A stretch of DNA of 64,000 nucleotides from Sclerurus mexicanus (taxonomy: Eukaryota; Chordata; Aves; Passeriformes; Furnariidae): the NCBI GenBank assembly GCA_013396755.1, contig VWZF01005184.1:325838-389837 (forward strand), read 5' to 3'. The position numbers and the translations under genes are program-made. Numbering within the stretch: position 1 is the stretch's first letter; every line of letters begins with the position of its first letter. Under the pieces are notes generated by a model. That model made no database searches. It was not told where the DNA came from and saw only the letters and a program-made list of their open reading frames with translations. Shown here in pieces: positions 1 through 14,200 of this stretch.

Positions 1-3000
1 ATGCCTCTCAATGAAGTTGCTGTGATAGCATAATCACAGAAATCCTTATTATGCATTTATAATAATGATTAGTCAAAGTATTTTCGAGAGTTTTGGGCAG
101 TTCCACTGTATCTAGGATGTGGTCTTGGCCCAGGACCAGAGGTGTTAGACACAGTCCCAACACATAAGTTCCAGAGGTGAACAAATAATTCCTTTGATTC
201 CTTTATATTTTTCTGCTGGTGTGGCCATGCTGCCAAAAGGGTGTATCAGGATTTTCTCAAAGTTCAGCTCCGTACTGGGCAGTTCTGCAGCAATCCTGCC
301 AACTGCAGCTGTACCAGCAAGACTAATTCACTGGGTGCTGATGGAAAACTAGAGCTGAAAAGTTACCCTTTTTTTTTTTTTTAAATTTCTTTTCATTCAC
401 ATGCTCAAAATGGCAATAAAGGTCAGGGATTTTTTTTTCCTCTTTAAGTAAATGCATTTATACTAACAGACTTGAACCAGATTTTGCTTACTGCTGAAAC
501 AGCTTTATGTTCAAATTATTAAAATATGGTAAATAAGTTGTTGAATATTGTAGATTATCCTTCCACTTTGACTTATTTACTACTTTTCTACAGTACTTTG
601 TAAACCATACAAATAATTCCATAAGTCTCTGCAGTCACATTTCCACATGCAAATTTTGATGTGGAGATCTAGCTTTTTCTGCAGGATGTCTTAAAGAATA
701 TCTAGAGCACCAACACAGACATATCTGTTTAAAAAAACTGGCAAAAATCACTATAATTTCTTCTGCGTTTATCAACCAGAGCTCCACACTATACAGGACA
801 TTGGTGACAAGAGCAGGAGGAGAAATACAGGGTGCAGAACGTGCTCAGGTTAAGTGAGAAGTGAGTAGCACTTTTTCCCAGTCAGATTCTGACTGGTGTG
901 AAGCTCTAGTAATCTTCTGGTATTTGATTAATCTCTGTTCCTAGAGCCGTGGCTGTAAAGATCAGAATTTAGGCAGGACTACAAATGATGCAAGATTAGC
1001 AGGCCTCAAACTCCTCATCTAAAGGCTAAGCTACTAACAGGGTATAAATAGGTGCAGCCACACAGGAGGCTGAGAGAGGCTGAAGGTACTGAACAGGGGG
1101 CAGCATCACACACCCAACAGACTGTGCCACAGCACTGGGGTGTAGAGGGATCCCCTTATCTGGCCAGAGTTTCCCAGCTCTGCACTGGGAAGGACAGTGG
1201 GAAAAAGAGGGAAAATAATAAAGAGGAAGGTGAAACAGTGGTCTGATTGACCAGGTGATGTTCTGTGCTGTAGGCAGTGTGGTTGTGGTGTAGATTAGTT
1301 TGGCCCAGGACACAAACTGCAGGGAATGTCATGGAAGGCTGTTCAGAGGCTGCCTGGTTTCCAGTATCCATCAAGAAGACAGGAATACCTGGACACATTG
1401 CATCCCTTTTAAAAACACCAAAGCCTCTAGGAGAGTTGTTCTGACTCCCAGGACTTCCTCCCACTCCATATCTTCTGCAACCACCTTCTGTCCCACATCC
1501 AGAGTGTCCAGGCCAGCTCTTCCTTTTAGATCCCTGCCTCTTTCCCAGGTGCACACAGAAACATGCAGACAGCAGGGGCTCAGCACCTCTGCCTCCCCTT
1601 TATCCTTTGCCTTTCCTGTTGCCAGGGCATCTCCAGTTGCAGCAGACACACAGAGTAAATACTAGGCCCAAAAAGGGACAGGCAAAGGGAATGCGGTCAG
1701 AATTTTGGACTGGCTTTTTAGCCGCATCCTTCCCAGAGGCAGTGCAGGCACCTTCAGGTCTTCTGCTAACTGTAGACCCCAAAACCCTAACCCCGCCCCC
1801 TTAAGTCAAGTGAAGTTAGCTATTCAGTAAAGCTCAAAAACACAGCAATTAAACTGAACTCACTTTTAAAGCCCCCAGTAGTAACTGATTGCTGCAGGAA
1901 AAGTGCTTGTGCTTCACTCTGATTTTCAGGTATTTGTGGAATACAACAATAGAGGTGAAAGGCACATGTGCTTTGTACCAAAAATATTCTGCACATGTGC
2001 TATGGTGTTCAGCTCCCACAGAACCCCCATGTTTTGACAAAGATGTTTTCATAAAGAGGCAAAATGATCTGTTGCAGGTAGAGAAACACGCTGCTGGAAA
2101 CCCAGAGGGATGACGGAGCTGAGTGTCCAGGGCTGTGGTGCCGTGCTTGGAGCACGACCTCTTTGCCACACGGGTGGGGGGAAAGGTTGCTTTCCTTGCC
2201 CTGCCTCCAAGCAGCTGGTTTGGACACCACTGTGTCAATTCATATGGACAAGAAATTGGGTCAAAACTTTCTAGGAAATTTCTGCTGCCTGTTTTAGAAC
2301 ACGGTTCAAAAGATCAAAGGAGAGCAATTCTATAGAAACCTCTGTGCAGCTGCATGCGGAAACGGAGCATTAATGGGAAGAAATCCTGTGCCTGAGCACT
2401 GCTGAGCTGACATCCAGGGGCTTACCTGGAACAAAACCTCAGCACAGCTCTGCAGCAGCACAGTGGGAGGCAAAGAAAGCAAGTAAACTTAAAACAACCC
2501 TCCCATCGGAGTCCGCCCCAAGGACGGAACACTGTTCATTCCACCAGCTTATGGAATCATCCCTCCCCGCTCCCAGCTCCACCAGCAACTTGGCTCCAAA
2601 GAGCCTCTTCAGGCTTTTACCAGCAGTAACAAATCTTCCCTGAGCAGTGGTGTTTTTATCAGTAGTTAGAGCTCCTCACTCATGTTCAGTATTAAATTGT
2701 TCTTCCTTCTAAAGCACTATTTTGATCAGGTGACCTCTTCCCCAAGGAAAAAAAAAAAAACAAACACACTTAGAGCCAGATTTTTAAAAAGCTATTAGAC
2801 TCGTGCTTAATTTAAATGCATAACAGCAGGCAACTCAGCCTAATTCTCTACTTGAGCGCACAGTCTCCTGATTTATACATGCAAGTGGAATAGCTTTTGC
2901 CAATACATATTTTGCCCTTTACTTTATCTTCCTTGTATTTTAATAACTTACCTTTACTTACAATTTTCTTATTTCAAGCTTAAGTTAGACAACAATCATT

Positions 3001-3724
3001 TGGGACACAGCCTGCACTCACCAAACTCCTCCAGTGGCTTTGAAAATAGAGCTCATTGGACTCCTTTTATCCCAAGTCACCTTGTGGGGTATTGGGGCAG
3101 CCCTGCATCAGAGAGAGAAACCTGGGTCTTGTTGTGTGGATGGGAAGAGCAGAGGGTTTAACTCCACGCTCAGAAACTCCTTGCAAACAGCCAGAGGGAA
3201 CACTGAATCACACACTGAGACAACTTGTACTACTGATATATCTTCTTGCAGTTTCCACATTGACGTCTCCATAGATTCCTTTGATTTATGAGGTCATTTG
3301 CCTGTTGACAATTGATTGAATTAACTAGTCCAGAAAAGCATTTCTGTCCCAGAGCAGGAAGTGGTTTTTAAACTCTTTTTTGATAGCTGTACTTGAAACA
3401 AGAGGTTGGATATACAGCTCATCTCTGTATGATGGATAAATTTCAAAACATTCCAGAGACAACTTTCTACAGAAGATTCAAGAGAGACAAAGAACTCCCC
3501 GATCCATGAAGAGTGGGTTTTTTGCACAGAGGAGAATATCAGGTTGCAGAATGTAATATTACATAGCATTTCCTAAGCGTACAATTACTGCTGATTGTAA
3601 TTTATACTGGAATAGAGCTAGCATCAGTTTCCAAAACATTTCCATCAGATCATGCAATTCTTTCTGAAAGGACACCAGAAAATTAAGCTACTACTGGAAA
3701 TGAGATTACCTCCTGAGGATATAG
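1..3724. other. Non-coding stretch, no gene recognised
   Basis: I see no gene or recognisable transposon here. It holds a run of 14 T at 369-382 and a run of 13 A at 2748-2760. The block at about 1020-1800 is richer in G+C than its surroundings and has open frames overlapping on both strands. That pattern is expected where TA-containing stop codons are rare, and none of the translations resembles a known protein. An unrecognised exon or non-coding RNA cannot be excluded. Confidence 0.6.
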
Positions 3725-3810
3725 AAAGTGTCCCTGCCCATAAGAGGGGGGTTGGAACTAGATGATTTTTAAGCTCCATTCCAACCCAAAGCATTCTCTG
3801 ATTCTGTGAT
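3725..3810 (+). mobile_element. CR1 retrotransposon 3' tail, old fragment
   Basis: This short fragment matches the last part of the 3' untranslated region of an avian CR1 LINE. It has GTGTCCCTGCCCAT, then GGGTTGGAACTAGATGAT, then CCATTCCAACCCAAAGC, and it ends in a CR1-type terminal repeat (ATTCTCTGATTCTGTGAT). The order places the element on the plus strand. CR1 copies are usually truncated at the 5' end because reverse transcription stops early, which fits this piece of under 100 bp. It belongs to the same broad type as the copies at 16647 and 21573, read in the opposite direction. No coding sequence is left. Substitutions and a lost GGC-type segment suggest an old insertion. Confidence 0.85.
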
Positions 3811-4731
3811 TTGGTAAAATTATGTTATTTAAGTTTTTATTTAATTTAATACTGTATTACCTCTTTTGAGACATCAGTTGTATTCTGTCAATATTTTCAG
3901 TGCAGTTTTTTCTTGACAAAGAGTTCTTTGCAATATCATATTTTCTTCTGGCATTGATTCCCTGACTTTTTTTTTTTAATTTTTTTTTTGTTCACAGCTT
4001 ACTCTCAAGGCCAAAACTCCATAGACAGGATTTCTATCAATTTTAGCTGGAGCTCTCACCTGACTAGAAGCTGCAGCAAAAAGTTTTATGATCACACCCA
4101 GAGCGTGAGGTTTCAGCTTCTCCTGACACATGACTATTTCCAGATTTGAGTTCAGTCCAAAGTGTTCCTTGCCAGTTGGAATTAAACCCCAGATCATTTT
4201 CAAAATTCCCTGTAAAGGAGTAGATATTGGAATAAAAATGGTTTTTAAAAAATCCCCTCATATTAATACTGAGGTAATTTGCAACAGTTTTTTACTTAAT
4301 TGTTTATTTTTCTTGTTTGACCTGTATGACACAGCAGTAACAGCATTGCTTTATAATCAAAGCATCTAATCACAGAACAAAAATATTTCTTGGTAATGCA
4401 TAACAGTTTTTCTGAGCTGAAAATAAAAAGCTATGTTCATCTGCCTACAACATTTAGAGTAAATAAAAATGAAATACACTATTGGGATTACACTATGTGA
4501 GATGATTGGAAATGCTGGCATGATCTGACATGTAACAGCCCAGAGTCCTGGCATTAGCAGGCTGTGAAATCATATAAAAATGAAAAGAACCCAGAAGTAA
4601 AAATAATGAGTTTCAAAAGAAAAATGCGCTTTTTGATCATATTTCAGAAAGAAACTTGCTGTTCTGTATTTTGTCCCACACCACTTTTAGGGCTGTTAAG
4701 AAGGAGCCTTCTCTCCAAGAGCACTAATTAG

Positions 4732-5241
4732 CGTTGTGGTTTAACCCGGCCAGCAGCCAAACACCACAGAGCCTGTGGGGTGGGGAGAGCATGGGACAAA
4801 GAGGTAAGATAGTCTTCTAGTTTAACAGGACAGAAAAGGGAGGAAAAGCCATAATACCGATAAAAGAATATACCGAACAAGTGATGCCCAGTGCAAGTGC
4901 TCACCACCCACTGGCTGATGCCCAGCCACCCTCGAGTGGCAGCTGCCACCCACCCAGCCAACTCCCCTGGCTTTTTGTTCACTGCGATGCCACATGGTCT
5001 GGAATATCCCTTTGGCCGTTCGGGGTCAGTTGTCCTGGCTGTGTCCTCTCCCAGCTCCCTGTGCCCCACTGCATCCTGGTGGGGTGAGGAGCTGAAAAGT
5101 CTCTGACTCTGTGCAAGCTCTGCTCAGCAACAACTAAAACATCAGTGGGTTATCAACGTTACTCCCATCCAAAATCCAAAAGACAGCACTGTACCAGCTA
5201 CGAGGAAGAAAATTAACTCTATCCCAGCTAAAATCAGGACA
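4732..5241 (-). mobile_element. Solo LTR of an avian endogenous retrovirus
   Basis: The plus strand begins GTTGTGGTTTAACCCGGCC and ends GAAAATTAACTCTATCCCAGC followed shortly by AGGACA. Between them lie GGAATATCCCTTTGGCC, GTCCTGGCTGTGTCC and GACTCTGTGCAAGC. I recognise these in this order as a common bird LTR family. The transcribed direction is minus, because the family's TATA box lies on that strand upstream of the GTTAAACCAC end. Here the expected TATA site at about 4970-4980 reads AACAAAAAGCC, so it looks decayed. The outer bases are CG rather than TG at 4732 and CA at 5240-5241. TTAG occurs immediately outside both ends (4728-4731 and 5242-5245), and ATTAG is also readable on both sides, consistent with a short target-site duplication. 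No internal retroviral genes lie next to it, so it is best read as a solo LTR left by recombination. The family name is not certain from sequence alone. Confidence 0.88.
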
Positions 5242-6624
5242 TTAGTCATGAATAAAACCCAAGCCTAGCCAACCCAAGTCATCCCTAGTTCTATGGTCTT
5301 CTTCAGTTCCCACCTGTGTCAGCCTCTGCCTGAGCTCAGCTGGTAAAGTTTTGCAGCAACTCCAACTGTATTAAAACAGTTTCTCAGCCTGACAAGAACA
5401 CACACACTGAATTTTTGCTTCACGGACTCTTGAATTGTTTTCCATGGAAATGATTCAAACTTTTTAAACATGACACAGAAGTCTCTTGTTTCATTGGTCT
5501 GGATATAAAACAAACTAGAAGCTACAGAGACCTGGTGCCTGACAGCAGAGGAAGCAATTAGGTTTCCTAAGCTAAACTGAACTGGCCGTGTCTGTCGGCT
5601 GAGGGCACGTGCAGGAGAATACCCAGGAGCTGAAGTAGCTTATTTGAACAACCATTTCCCACCTGCACAGACAAAAGGCTCCAGCTCCCTGGGAATAAAG
5701 GTCCTCTCAGCCTGAACTGCCACTTCACAAGAGGTTAACAGAAAAGAATCAATCCAGAATATTTCTGTTGGATAAAATGGAAACAGACTCTTTTAAAACC
5801 ATTGCATTCTCTCTTATGTCAGCGACACTTCATAGATGTTTTGTAAAAGCACAGGAAGTCACTTGGTTTGAAAAGCAACATATTAGTACATTCTGGCTTT
5901 CAAACATGAATTTTTCCAAAATGATCACTTTTATACATGCAGATACTTCAAAGGGAGAGATTAGAAGAAACACTTCTTATCCCTCCCCTATTTCATCTAT
6001 CACGGGGATAGATGGCAATCTTAAGTACCAAATTCAACTTCCACTTCGGCCACCAGTAAAGCAAATGAGTATTATCTGCTGAGCAACATCATTATTTCAT
6101 CAGCAGCATCTCTGTTTTGTTTGGAAGCTCCTGATCGAGGCACTGCTTCTGCCTTGAGCCTGGCAGGTGCATTAGCCCCAGCAAGACCACAGCAGGAGCC
6201 ATATGAGCAAAGGTAAGGAGCAATGGAAATTACTCCTTGAGCTTTTAATGCAAATAAGAAGAGGTCAGTCAAAATAAGCTCCCACAGGAAAGTAACTGGA
6301 AGTGAAATATGGAATCAGATGATAAAATATAGCTCAGTTTTATACAGCCTGATGCTCACATGCATTTATTGCTAACATCCAAGGACAACAGTATGAAAAC
6401 ATCAGCCTAAGCACCTGGTCTGCTGTGGCTTCCTGTCTGTAGTGACACCTTTCAAGCACAAAGATCTCAGGTGGGTAATATTATTGCTTGAATCAGTATT
6501 TTCTTTAATTAATGTCACAGTCTTATAGGTATCATTGACTGAAGTAACTTGTTAGCCTACAAAACCTGAATGCATGTTAGAGAGATAAGGCCTTTAGACA
6601 CAATAACAGTTTTTAAAATATGGG

Positions 6625-6700
6625 AGAAAAACCACAAAAAAACAAATAAAATAAACAAACAACACCCTCCTATGCACAAAAAAAATTAAAACCAAACAAA
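6625..6700. repeat. A-rich low-complexity tract
   Basis: The plus strand is almost wholly A with scattered C, including AAACAAATAAAATAAACAAAC and a further A run after CTCCTATGCAC. It is a low-complexity tract and could be the remains of a poly(A) tail, but no retroposed body is recognisable beside it. Confidence 0.7.
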
Positions 6701-8207
6701 ACATTGTGAGGATGAGGGCAAGCAAGTCCACACACTGCTTTACTTCCAGTTTAGGACCCATATTTTAAATTAGGACTTTTAATGGGACCAGTTTGTTTTA
6801 AAGGTTTACAAATTTTGCAGTGAGCCTGCCCAACAGTGATCCTGTGCTCCTTGGATGGATGGAGGAAACTGGGGCCACCAGTTCATGCCCAACAAGAAAG
6901 CACAGGGAGGTAAACAAACAGCAAACAGCAACACCACGGAGCTGCAGGGCTTCCACCTCCCTCCAAGGACTGCAAGACTAAGAGAAAGGACCAGATGTAA
7001 TTATATTAATTCTTCAGAAATTCTGGAAATTAATTCAAACCTGAATGCAGACCTCTGTTTCACAGCAGACCCACATCTATGTCAGAGCCCAACCTAAGGC
7101 ATGAAATTCTTTTATCCAACCCAAAAGCTGTAAGGGAAGGTGCTGCTCAGGCTGCCCCTGCCCTGCCACCTCCTCTCCCTGCCTCAGTCCTCCTGTGTAA
7201 TTAAAAAGAATGACTGGACCGAAGCAATGTCGGGGCATAGAGAGAAACCACTCCTGTGTTCTGCTAATGAGCCATGAGCCAAGTGTCCTGCAGGTGCACA
7301 TGTAACTGTTGGACAAAGGAAACAGGAGCACCACGCTGGCAGAGCTCTCCTTTGGAGAGGTCACAAACCACTCGCCTTTCCAGCAGGTGAAACCCACGGC
7401 AAGGGAAGGGGGCTGAGCACCTGCAAAAATACTGACTGCTCGTGGTGAATATGTAAGCATTTGTTTTCACGAGCCAGATAATTGGGTCCTTGGGAAGCAA
7501 ACTAACAAGAGGAAGAAAATGTCTAAAATTCAGATTTTCTTTTAAGCTGCTCATTTTTTGCCAGCAATCATTTTATATAAGAGCAGTGACTGAGTACAGA
7601 CGCAATTGTGGTTGTCCTGTCAACCAACCAGCTGTATTTCTTGGGTCCTATTGCTCTCTAAGGGGCATAATTTCCCAGAGATCATGGTGTCAGAGCAGTA
7701 CCACTTTTTACTGTAATCTCTTTTTTTCACCTCTTCTTTCTCTCTGCACCCACTGAAATCTGTGTGAACACCTAAAAATACGTATGACTTGGCAGATCTA
7801 CGCTGGGGCTCCTCACACATCAGCAGTCTGCCTAAGGCATTTGTGTCCAAAAGCTGAACATCATTATAAGTTATCCAACTAGCTGATAAAATGTTACTTC
7901 ATTTTTGTTTCCAGGCACTGATTTCCCCCTTGATGTGACAGCCCAGTCTCCCACTCACTCACTGTCAGCCGCTGTTTTACGTTTGATGCTGACATTCAGT
8001 CACTCAGTCTTTTCAATACACACCTTCTCTAGCACTAAATGTACACCTGCTCTGGGTTTGGCATGCTGAAATTGCTCAGGAAAACTTTCTTTCTTTGATG
8101 TAAAAATAATCTAAACTATTTCTTCATTGTTTAAGGAAATAATTTCCCCTTGGAGAATGACAACATGCTGTCTTTTATATGTATGCTGCATAATGCAAAC
8201 AAATACC

Positions 8208-8264
8208 TTGTATATATTTATATTATATATACACACATGTATTTCATGCTTTTTGTATATATAA
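8208..8264. repeat. TA-rich simple sequence
   Basis: Two blocks of alternating TA (TATATATTTATATTATATAT and GTATATATAA) flank a short ACACACATGTAT segment. It is an imperfect dinucleotide repeat that could melt easily and may vary in length between individuals. Confidence 0.75.
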
Positions 8265-11200
8265 TGCCAAAGTCTTCATGACCACATGCAGTCATTATGG
8301 ATCCCTGAGCACCCATCAGAAATCTGCACTGTTTCTTGCCCAGGTCCCAGTAAGGTAAATGCCCACATTGAGCCTTGATGTCTCTAAAATTCCCCAGCAG
8401 AAAAGATGTGTTTTCCTTCCTCAGCTAAACTGCCCATCCAGCTCAAGGCACATATTTTTGCTGGGATTCAAGCTGGCAAATGTGGAGTCACTGAAAATCA
8501 CCTGCAGGTAATTGCATCCTAAAAGAAAATCAGCATTCATAGACTGAACAGAGTGTATTTGTTTGATTTGATGTCTCAATTCTTTGCAGAAAACTGGGAA
8601 TGTATAAAGCACTGATTGCCAGGGCTGACTGTTTTCTGTGTTGTAGTTTTCATCTGGTGTGTTAAAGCATCACACCCAGACTTTGGGATGATGAGTTTTC
8701 TGTAAGTGACTGATGGTCCTTCCTTGAGCTTTGTATCTAAGTAAATGTATTGAAAGGGTCTTTCTTTCCACACTCCAGTAATCCCAGCCCAATCATTCCC
8801 TGAATGGTTAGAGCTATCCTTATTCTTTATACAAGGCAAGTGTATGGGCATCTGAAGACCAGACTCAGTTTGGCTGCTGAGTTCAATTACCTATCACTGT
8901 GAAAGCACCAACAACACATGCCGTCTTTAAAAAAAACCTAAACAAACCAAAAGCAAACAAAAGCAAACAACATCTACAACCCCAAACATTTTAAAGAAGG
9001 AGCAGGTGCTTCCACTTCCCTGCCCATCTTGACAAACCTTAAAAAGCTGCATTTGCTATGGATAAACACTGAATCAGTTTAAGATTGTTCATTCCTTTAT
9101 ACTGAATTTTCTAAACCTTTTGTAACATTCAGAAATCTTTCTCAAGGAAATAAGTAAATTAAACTCTTTCATATAATCTCAGAACAGATGCTTTAAGTGA
9201 GTTCTGATCACTCTGCTCCTTAAGGAGCACATCCCAGTGATAACTCCTACATGCCTTTTTCAAAATAGTGGAAGATAAATAGTGCCACGGTGAACAAATA
9301 GTAAGTGTGACTAGAAACAATGGTTAAAGTAACTGGCACGTCTGGAGAGCATCTTATTGAGAGTCGAGTTACAAGTATCTTCATTAAACAAAGACTTACT
9401 CCTCTAAGAGCATTTTTCAGCATCTCTATCTGAAGCCACTGTCAAATTTTACAGTGCTTCTTGAAAAACACAGATGAATGTATAGGATTTTCTCACAGTG
9501 CTCTGGGGTTTTTTTCTTTCATTTGTTTTGTTGGGGTTTTTTGTGTATTTGGGGGTTATTTTAACATTCTGGAGTCACTCAGCACTTCAGATGTACTTGG
9601 CTAGAAGGAAAAAAAAAAAAAAGGAGTCAAATTTCCCTGGTACAAACCTTATGGAATTTTTAAGTAAGAACACACTGTATTGGACAGTTTGAATTTTGCA
9701 AATATGAGTGTGTCACCCCTCGTTTGCATTTTCCAGATGGTGTGATATGCTCAGTATTGCTCTTGTATTACCTGTAGTCTGTAGCTACAGGTTGTTGAGA
9801 GAAAGTGAATGGCAACAGTCAGGCAAACAGCAAAGCAGTCAAATGCAATCACAGTAACCTGCTGCTGCTGCCTTTCTCTGACACAAAAACAAGTGAGGAT
9901 GAGCACTGAGGTCACACTGCCAGGACCTGCACAAGCAGAGAGCCCTCAGAGAGGTCTTGCAGTCTGGACCTGATATTTACTTTAATCCAATATAGCCTCA
10001 ACTATGTGGCATTTGGCATGTTAGAAAAAAACAGCTTTTATAGGATTTTTTACAAGGATATCCTTCCTGAACAGAGACAGAGCATGAACAAGAGTTCCTG
10101 TCACTGCTGCTGGCAACCAAGTCAAGTAAAGGATGTGCTTGACAGCAAAAGAGATTTCTATTGTGGCTCTCTCAGCCTAAAGAAAATGATAATAAAGTCT
10201 AAAACAAAGGACTGAAGGTCAGATTGCAAAACAGCTGGTATTCCTAATTGTAAGCAGATTTTAAGAGAGCTCCATCTATATGGGCCAAGTACTTCTGAGT
10301 TTCTGACCACAAAACCAAACACTAAACTTTTATAAAAAACTCCAATGCCTCAAGACATGCTACAGCCTATATTAAAATATCTTTTTAATATTTCAAGGCT
10401 TTCTCAGTGCCAAGCTATTAAATGTGTAGACTGATTTCCTTAGAGCAAAATCCCTCCCCAAAACCCAGACAGAATGTCAGTCAAAATTGTTAATTACTAA
10501 CCAAAAAATCCCAGTAATTGACTGCCTGGATTTTAATTTTATGAGATAGCTTCATCCTTGTGAGAACTCTCTGAGCAGAGGTTGGAGAACAATAACTCCC
10601 TGAACACAAAAGCAGTTCCCAAATCACAGCAGAGATGGTAAGGTTGAATTTGACCTTGCTTGCTCCAATAAAAATTCAGGTTATGTCCATAAAAATGAGT
10701 GAGAAAGAGGTAACAAAGGGGGTGACAATGAGAAGAGAAGGGTCTTTTTCAGGGGAATTTGCAAAAAGCTACAGCTAAAACTACCTTGAGTCTTTCATCA
10801 GAAATGCTCTCTAGGAGGTAAACAGTTTAGAAGACTCTCAGCTACAAAAGGTCACTACAAAAGTACCTTAAAAGTGGTTATTAGATGGAATTCTTGCATA
10901 TTCTTTCTTCCCTGCCCAGCAATAATTGGTCTCAAATGGGGAACAGTGACAATGCAAGACCTCCACACCAGGTGACAGGTATTCCCACAAAGAACAGCAG
11001 TACCCATTGTCAACATTTTATCTCAGGTTTCACACCTGGACTTTTTTCTAGAGGGCCTGCATTTATATAAGAATCACCAGGAGTGTGTTTTAAAACTATT
11101 GTTAAGGCTCAGAGTTGTGGGGGAAAGCTCTAAAGTGTAACACAGAATAAAACCTGCATTGCCAATGCTCAAAGCCTAAAGATGACTTCAAAGTGCCCCC

Positions 11201-14200
11201 AGCTCCTTCTGCAGAGTCTGCCAACAGCAACTCTGCACACACAGAGTTCCCTCTCAGGGGCAGAGTCCTGCTCTGTGCTCTGGCATCCAGCCGGGGGAAA
11301 CACCTGGGAGAGCAATGCTGGGGTGTGTGTTCCATATCCATTGCCTATGGCACCAGCAGTGGCTGTCCGTGATGCTGCTGCTCTGAGAATCTGGCTGCAA
11401 AGCATTCCAAAGTCGAGAAGGTAATCCTGCCATCCTGAAGGTAAGCAAAGTCTGTTATGGGAAAATCCAGACAGGCAAGCCATGGCACTCCCATGCCAAA
11501 TGGATCGGGATGGGTCTTACAGCAGTTACTGCAGGATACGGAGTGATGTTGGACACTCTCAGCTTCAGCTGGTGGGGCTCCCAGGCAGATTTTCTCCTAA
11601 CACAGGGCTCACTTTCAGATATACCTGTGCATTGCATCCCGTGCCACTGTCCTTTTCTCACAGAGGTGTTTAAAAATGAGTGGGCTTGCCCAGGTGTCCA
11701 TTAAGTAAGCCAAGGACATTTCTAATAACTAACCCCTAAAGGTCCCTGTAGGACCTAGAGGCTGGACAAGCTGAAGGAGCTCTCAGTAGAAGTAGTCTTT
11801 AGATTTTTGCTAGGCCCAGCAAAATGTAACTTCAAAAGTGAGAGGTTGTTTATCCCCTCTTGGTTATGCTCTTTGGTTCAGCAAGGATTTTGATTGTTTC
11901 CTTAACAATCTGACATACACCCATGAGTTAAAAATAGCAAGCAGTGCATGCATCTTCCCTAGCAAAAACTGCATGTATGGAACATTTGAATCCTATGCAG
12001 TGATATGCCAAGTGTACACCCTGTCCTCTGCTGGAATATGACTCATTTTGACAGCTTTATTTTTTTTCCTTTTATTGAAAACAAACTACTAAAGCACACC
12101 AAAATTTTATTACATGGGTGGTCCTTCTCTATATGAAGTACAGCACACTCCAAACCCATGGATAAAAGGCTCAATGGACACTTGCAGTGTTGCCTGCACT
12201 GAGTGGAAACTTTAGATGTGGTTTAGGGTCTGAAAGTTTGTTCCTGGAAATTTTCATGAAGTCCCTACCTACAGACAGTAAACAACTGATGTTTAGTCTT
12301 TATTATCAGCACCGATGTGACTGACACGTTCTCTGAACTGGACAGTTTCTCCAGCTGGAAGCTCACATCAATAAAATTTATATCTGTGCTATATGTCAGC
12401 AGCAACTGAAATGATGTGAGGCTAACAAGTGGCAGGTTTAACTGCAGCTCAGTAACCTCATTAAAATAGCTGTTAATTTAAACTGGAAGGAGAATTCATT
12501 CTTTTGGCTGCCCATCAGAAGTGCCCTCCACTACAGGAAAGAAGCAGCAGTTCTGCTCATCAGCTCAAAAGTTCGTTTGAATGTTGCACAGGAGAAAATT
12601 AACACGAGGAAATGCAAAGGAGACCCTATTTATAGCTGGTATCACAACTGGATTCCATTAGGAAAAGATTGACATGAATATTTTAAACTCCCAAGAAAAT
12701 TTTAAGCAAAAGCAGAACATCTTGAACAAATCACTTGAAATTTTGTTTGCAGCTCTTCCTGCTCACACTGCCATCCAAGCGGCTTCATGGTTCTGTACTT
12801 GGTGTCACTATTCTCCTTTATGGCCAAGCTATATATTTTAGGCAGTAAAGCAAGTAATAGTTCCCCTCTGTCGGCCACTGCAGAGTATTCAGAGAGCTCC
12901 ACACAACAGTTTACCACAGGCTGTACAATTCAGAAGCGGACACTTGCTCAGACAAGAGACTGAAGGCAGAGAGACACCCCACTGATGTCTCAGAGTTTCT
13001 TCTGCTTTGGCAGCATATCCAAATAAAAAGCTTTCAGGTTTTTGATGAAAACAACATGCTCAGAAAAAGGATGAGGAAAACCCCTAATGAAATCCCACTG
13101 AAAACATGCAGCAAAGGACACTTTTCGACCAGAAGATTACAAAACACCAGAACCCACCAGAAAGCCCTAAAAAGCTACTGTGTTCTGCTGTAAATTAGAA
13201 CAGTGGAAAAAAATCCTTCTTGTTTGTCCTCACATATACACAGAGTGTATGCTGATAGGCAATGCCTAAGATGACAGTGCAGCAAGGCCAGGAATCTACT
13301 GCTCTGGGGTGACCTCTCATCACAAATCTAGGATCTCTTCTTGTATTTCCCACACGCTGCAAAACCCCCAGGCTCTAGAGTGGATGCAGAGATCTCACAG
13401 AGACAAGCTCCACTCACTACCCAGCCATGATTCGTTCCCCAGTTCATCCTTCATGTGCAGCAAAGGAGCAGAGATCCCACGAGGAAACAGCAGTGATTGT
13501 AGGACAAGGCTACTGAGGATAATCTCCATGTGCCAGGAAATAAAAAGACACAGTTTTTTCACATAACTGTTCATACACACAACTACATTCAGCTAAATTT
13601 AAGCATCTATGAGTTGAGTGCTCCAGCCCTTCTCCAACAGTACAGAGATTGCAGGAGAAAGACTGAGTGACTCAATTACCGAAAGGCAGTTCTTGGCAGG
13701 GCTGAGCCTCCAATCAGAGGGATTAGACAGGCAGGAGAAAAGTGGTGTAGCAAAGAAAAACAAAATGAAAGGAACCAGAGAGGAAACAAGATTCTCCTAT
13801 TGATTTGCACTGAAGATGAATTACTTACTTATCACTGCAGTTGTAAATGAAAGCTGTGCCAAAGGGGTGTAGCTTCTAAAAGAAAACAAATCAAATACAT
13901 TTTCCTTCTTGCTTTGTGTGGAGAATGTACCTGACTTCAGAAAGTTACTGCAGCAAAAGCTGAAAAATGAGTAAAACAAAATAAATATGTCCTGCACAGG
14001 ACACATTTGAGCGTATGACTACCTTACACTGGAATACACATGACCTGCAGCCAGAGTCATACACTGCTCACACCTCAGGCAACAGCAATATTTCCACACG
14101 CAAGGAGGTTTTCCAATAGAAACCAGAAAAGTTGGCACCTCCAAGTCCAGACTGTTGGCAGGTGCTGAACCTGCTCCTTACACAGAAAACCTTCCCTGGG

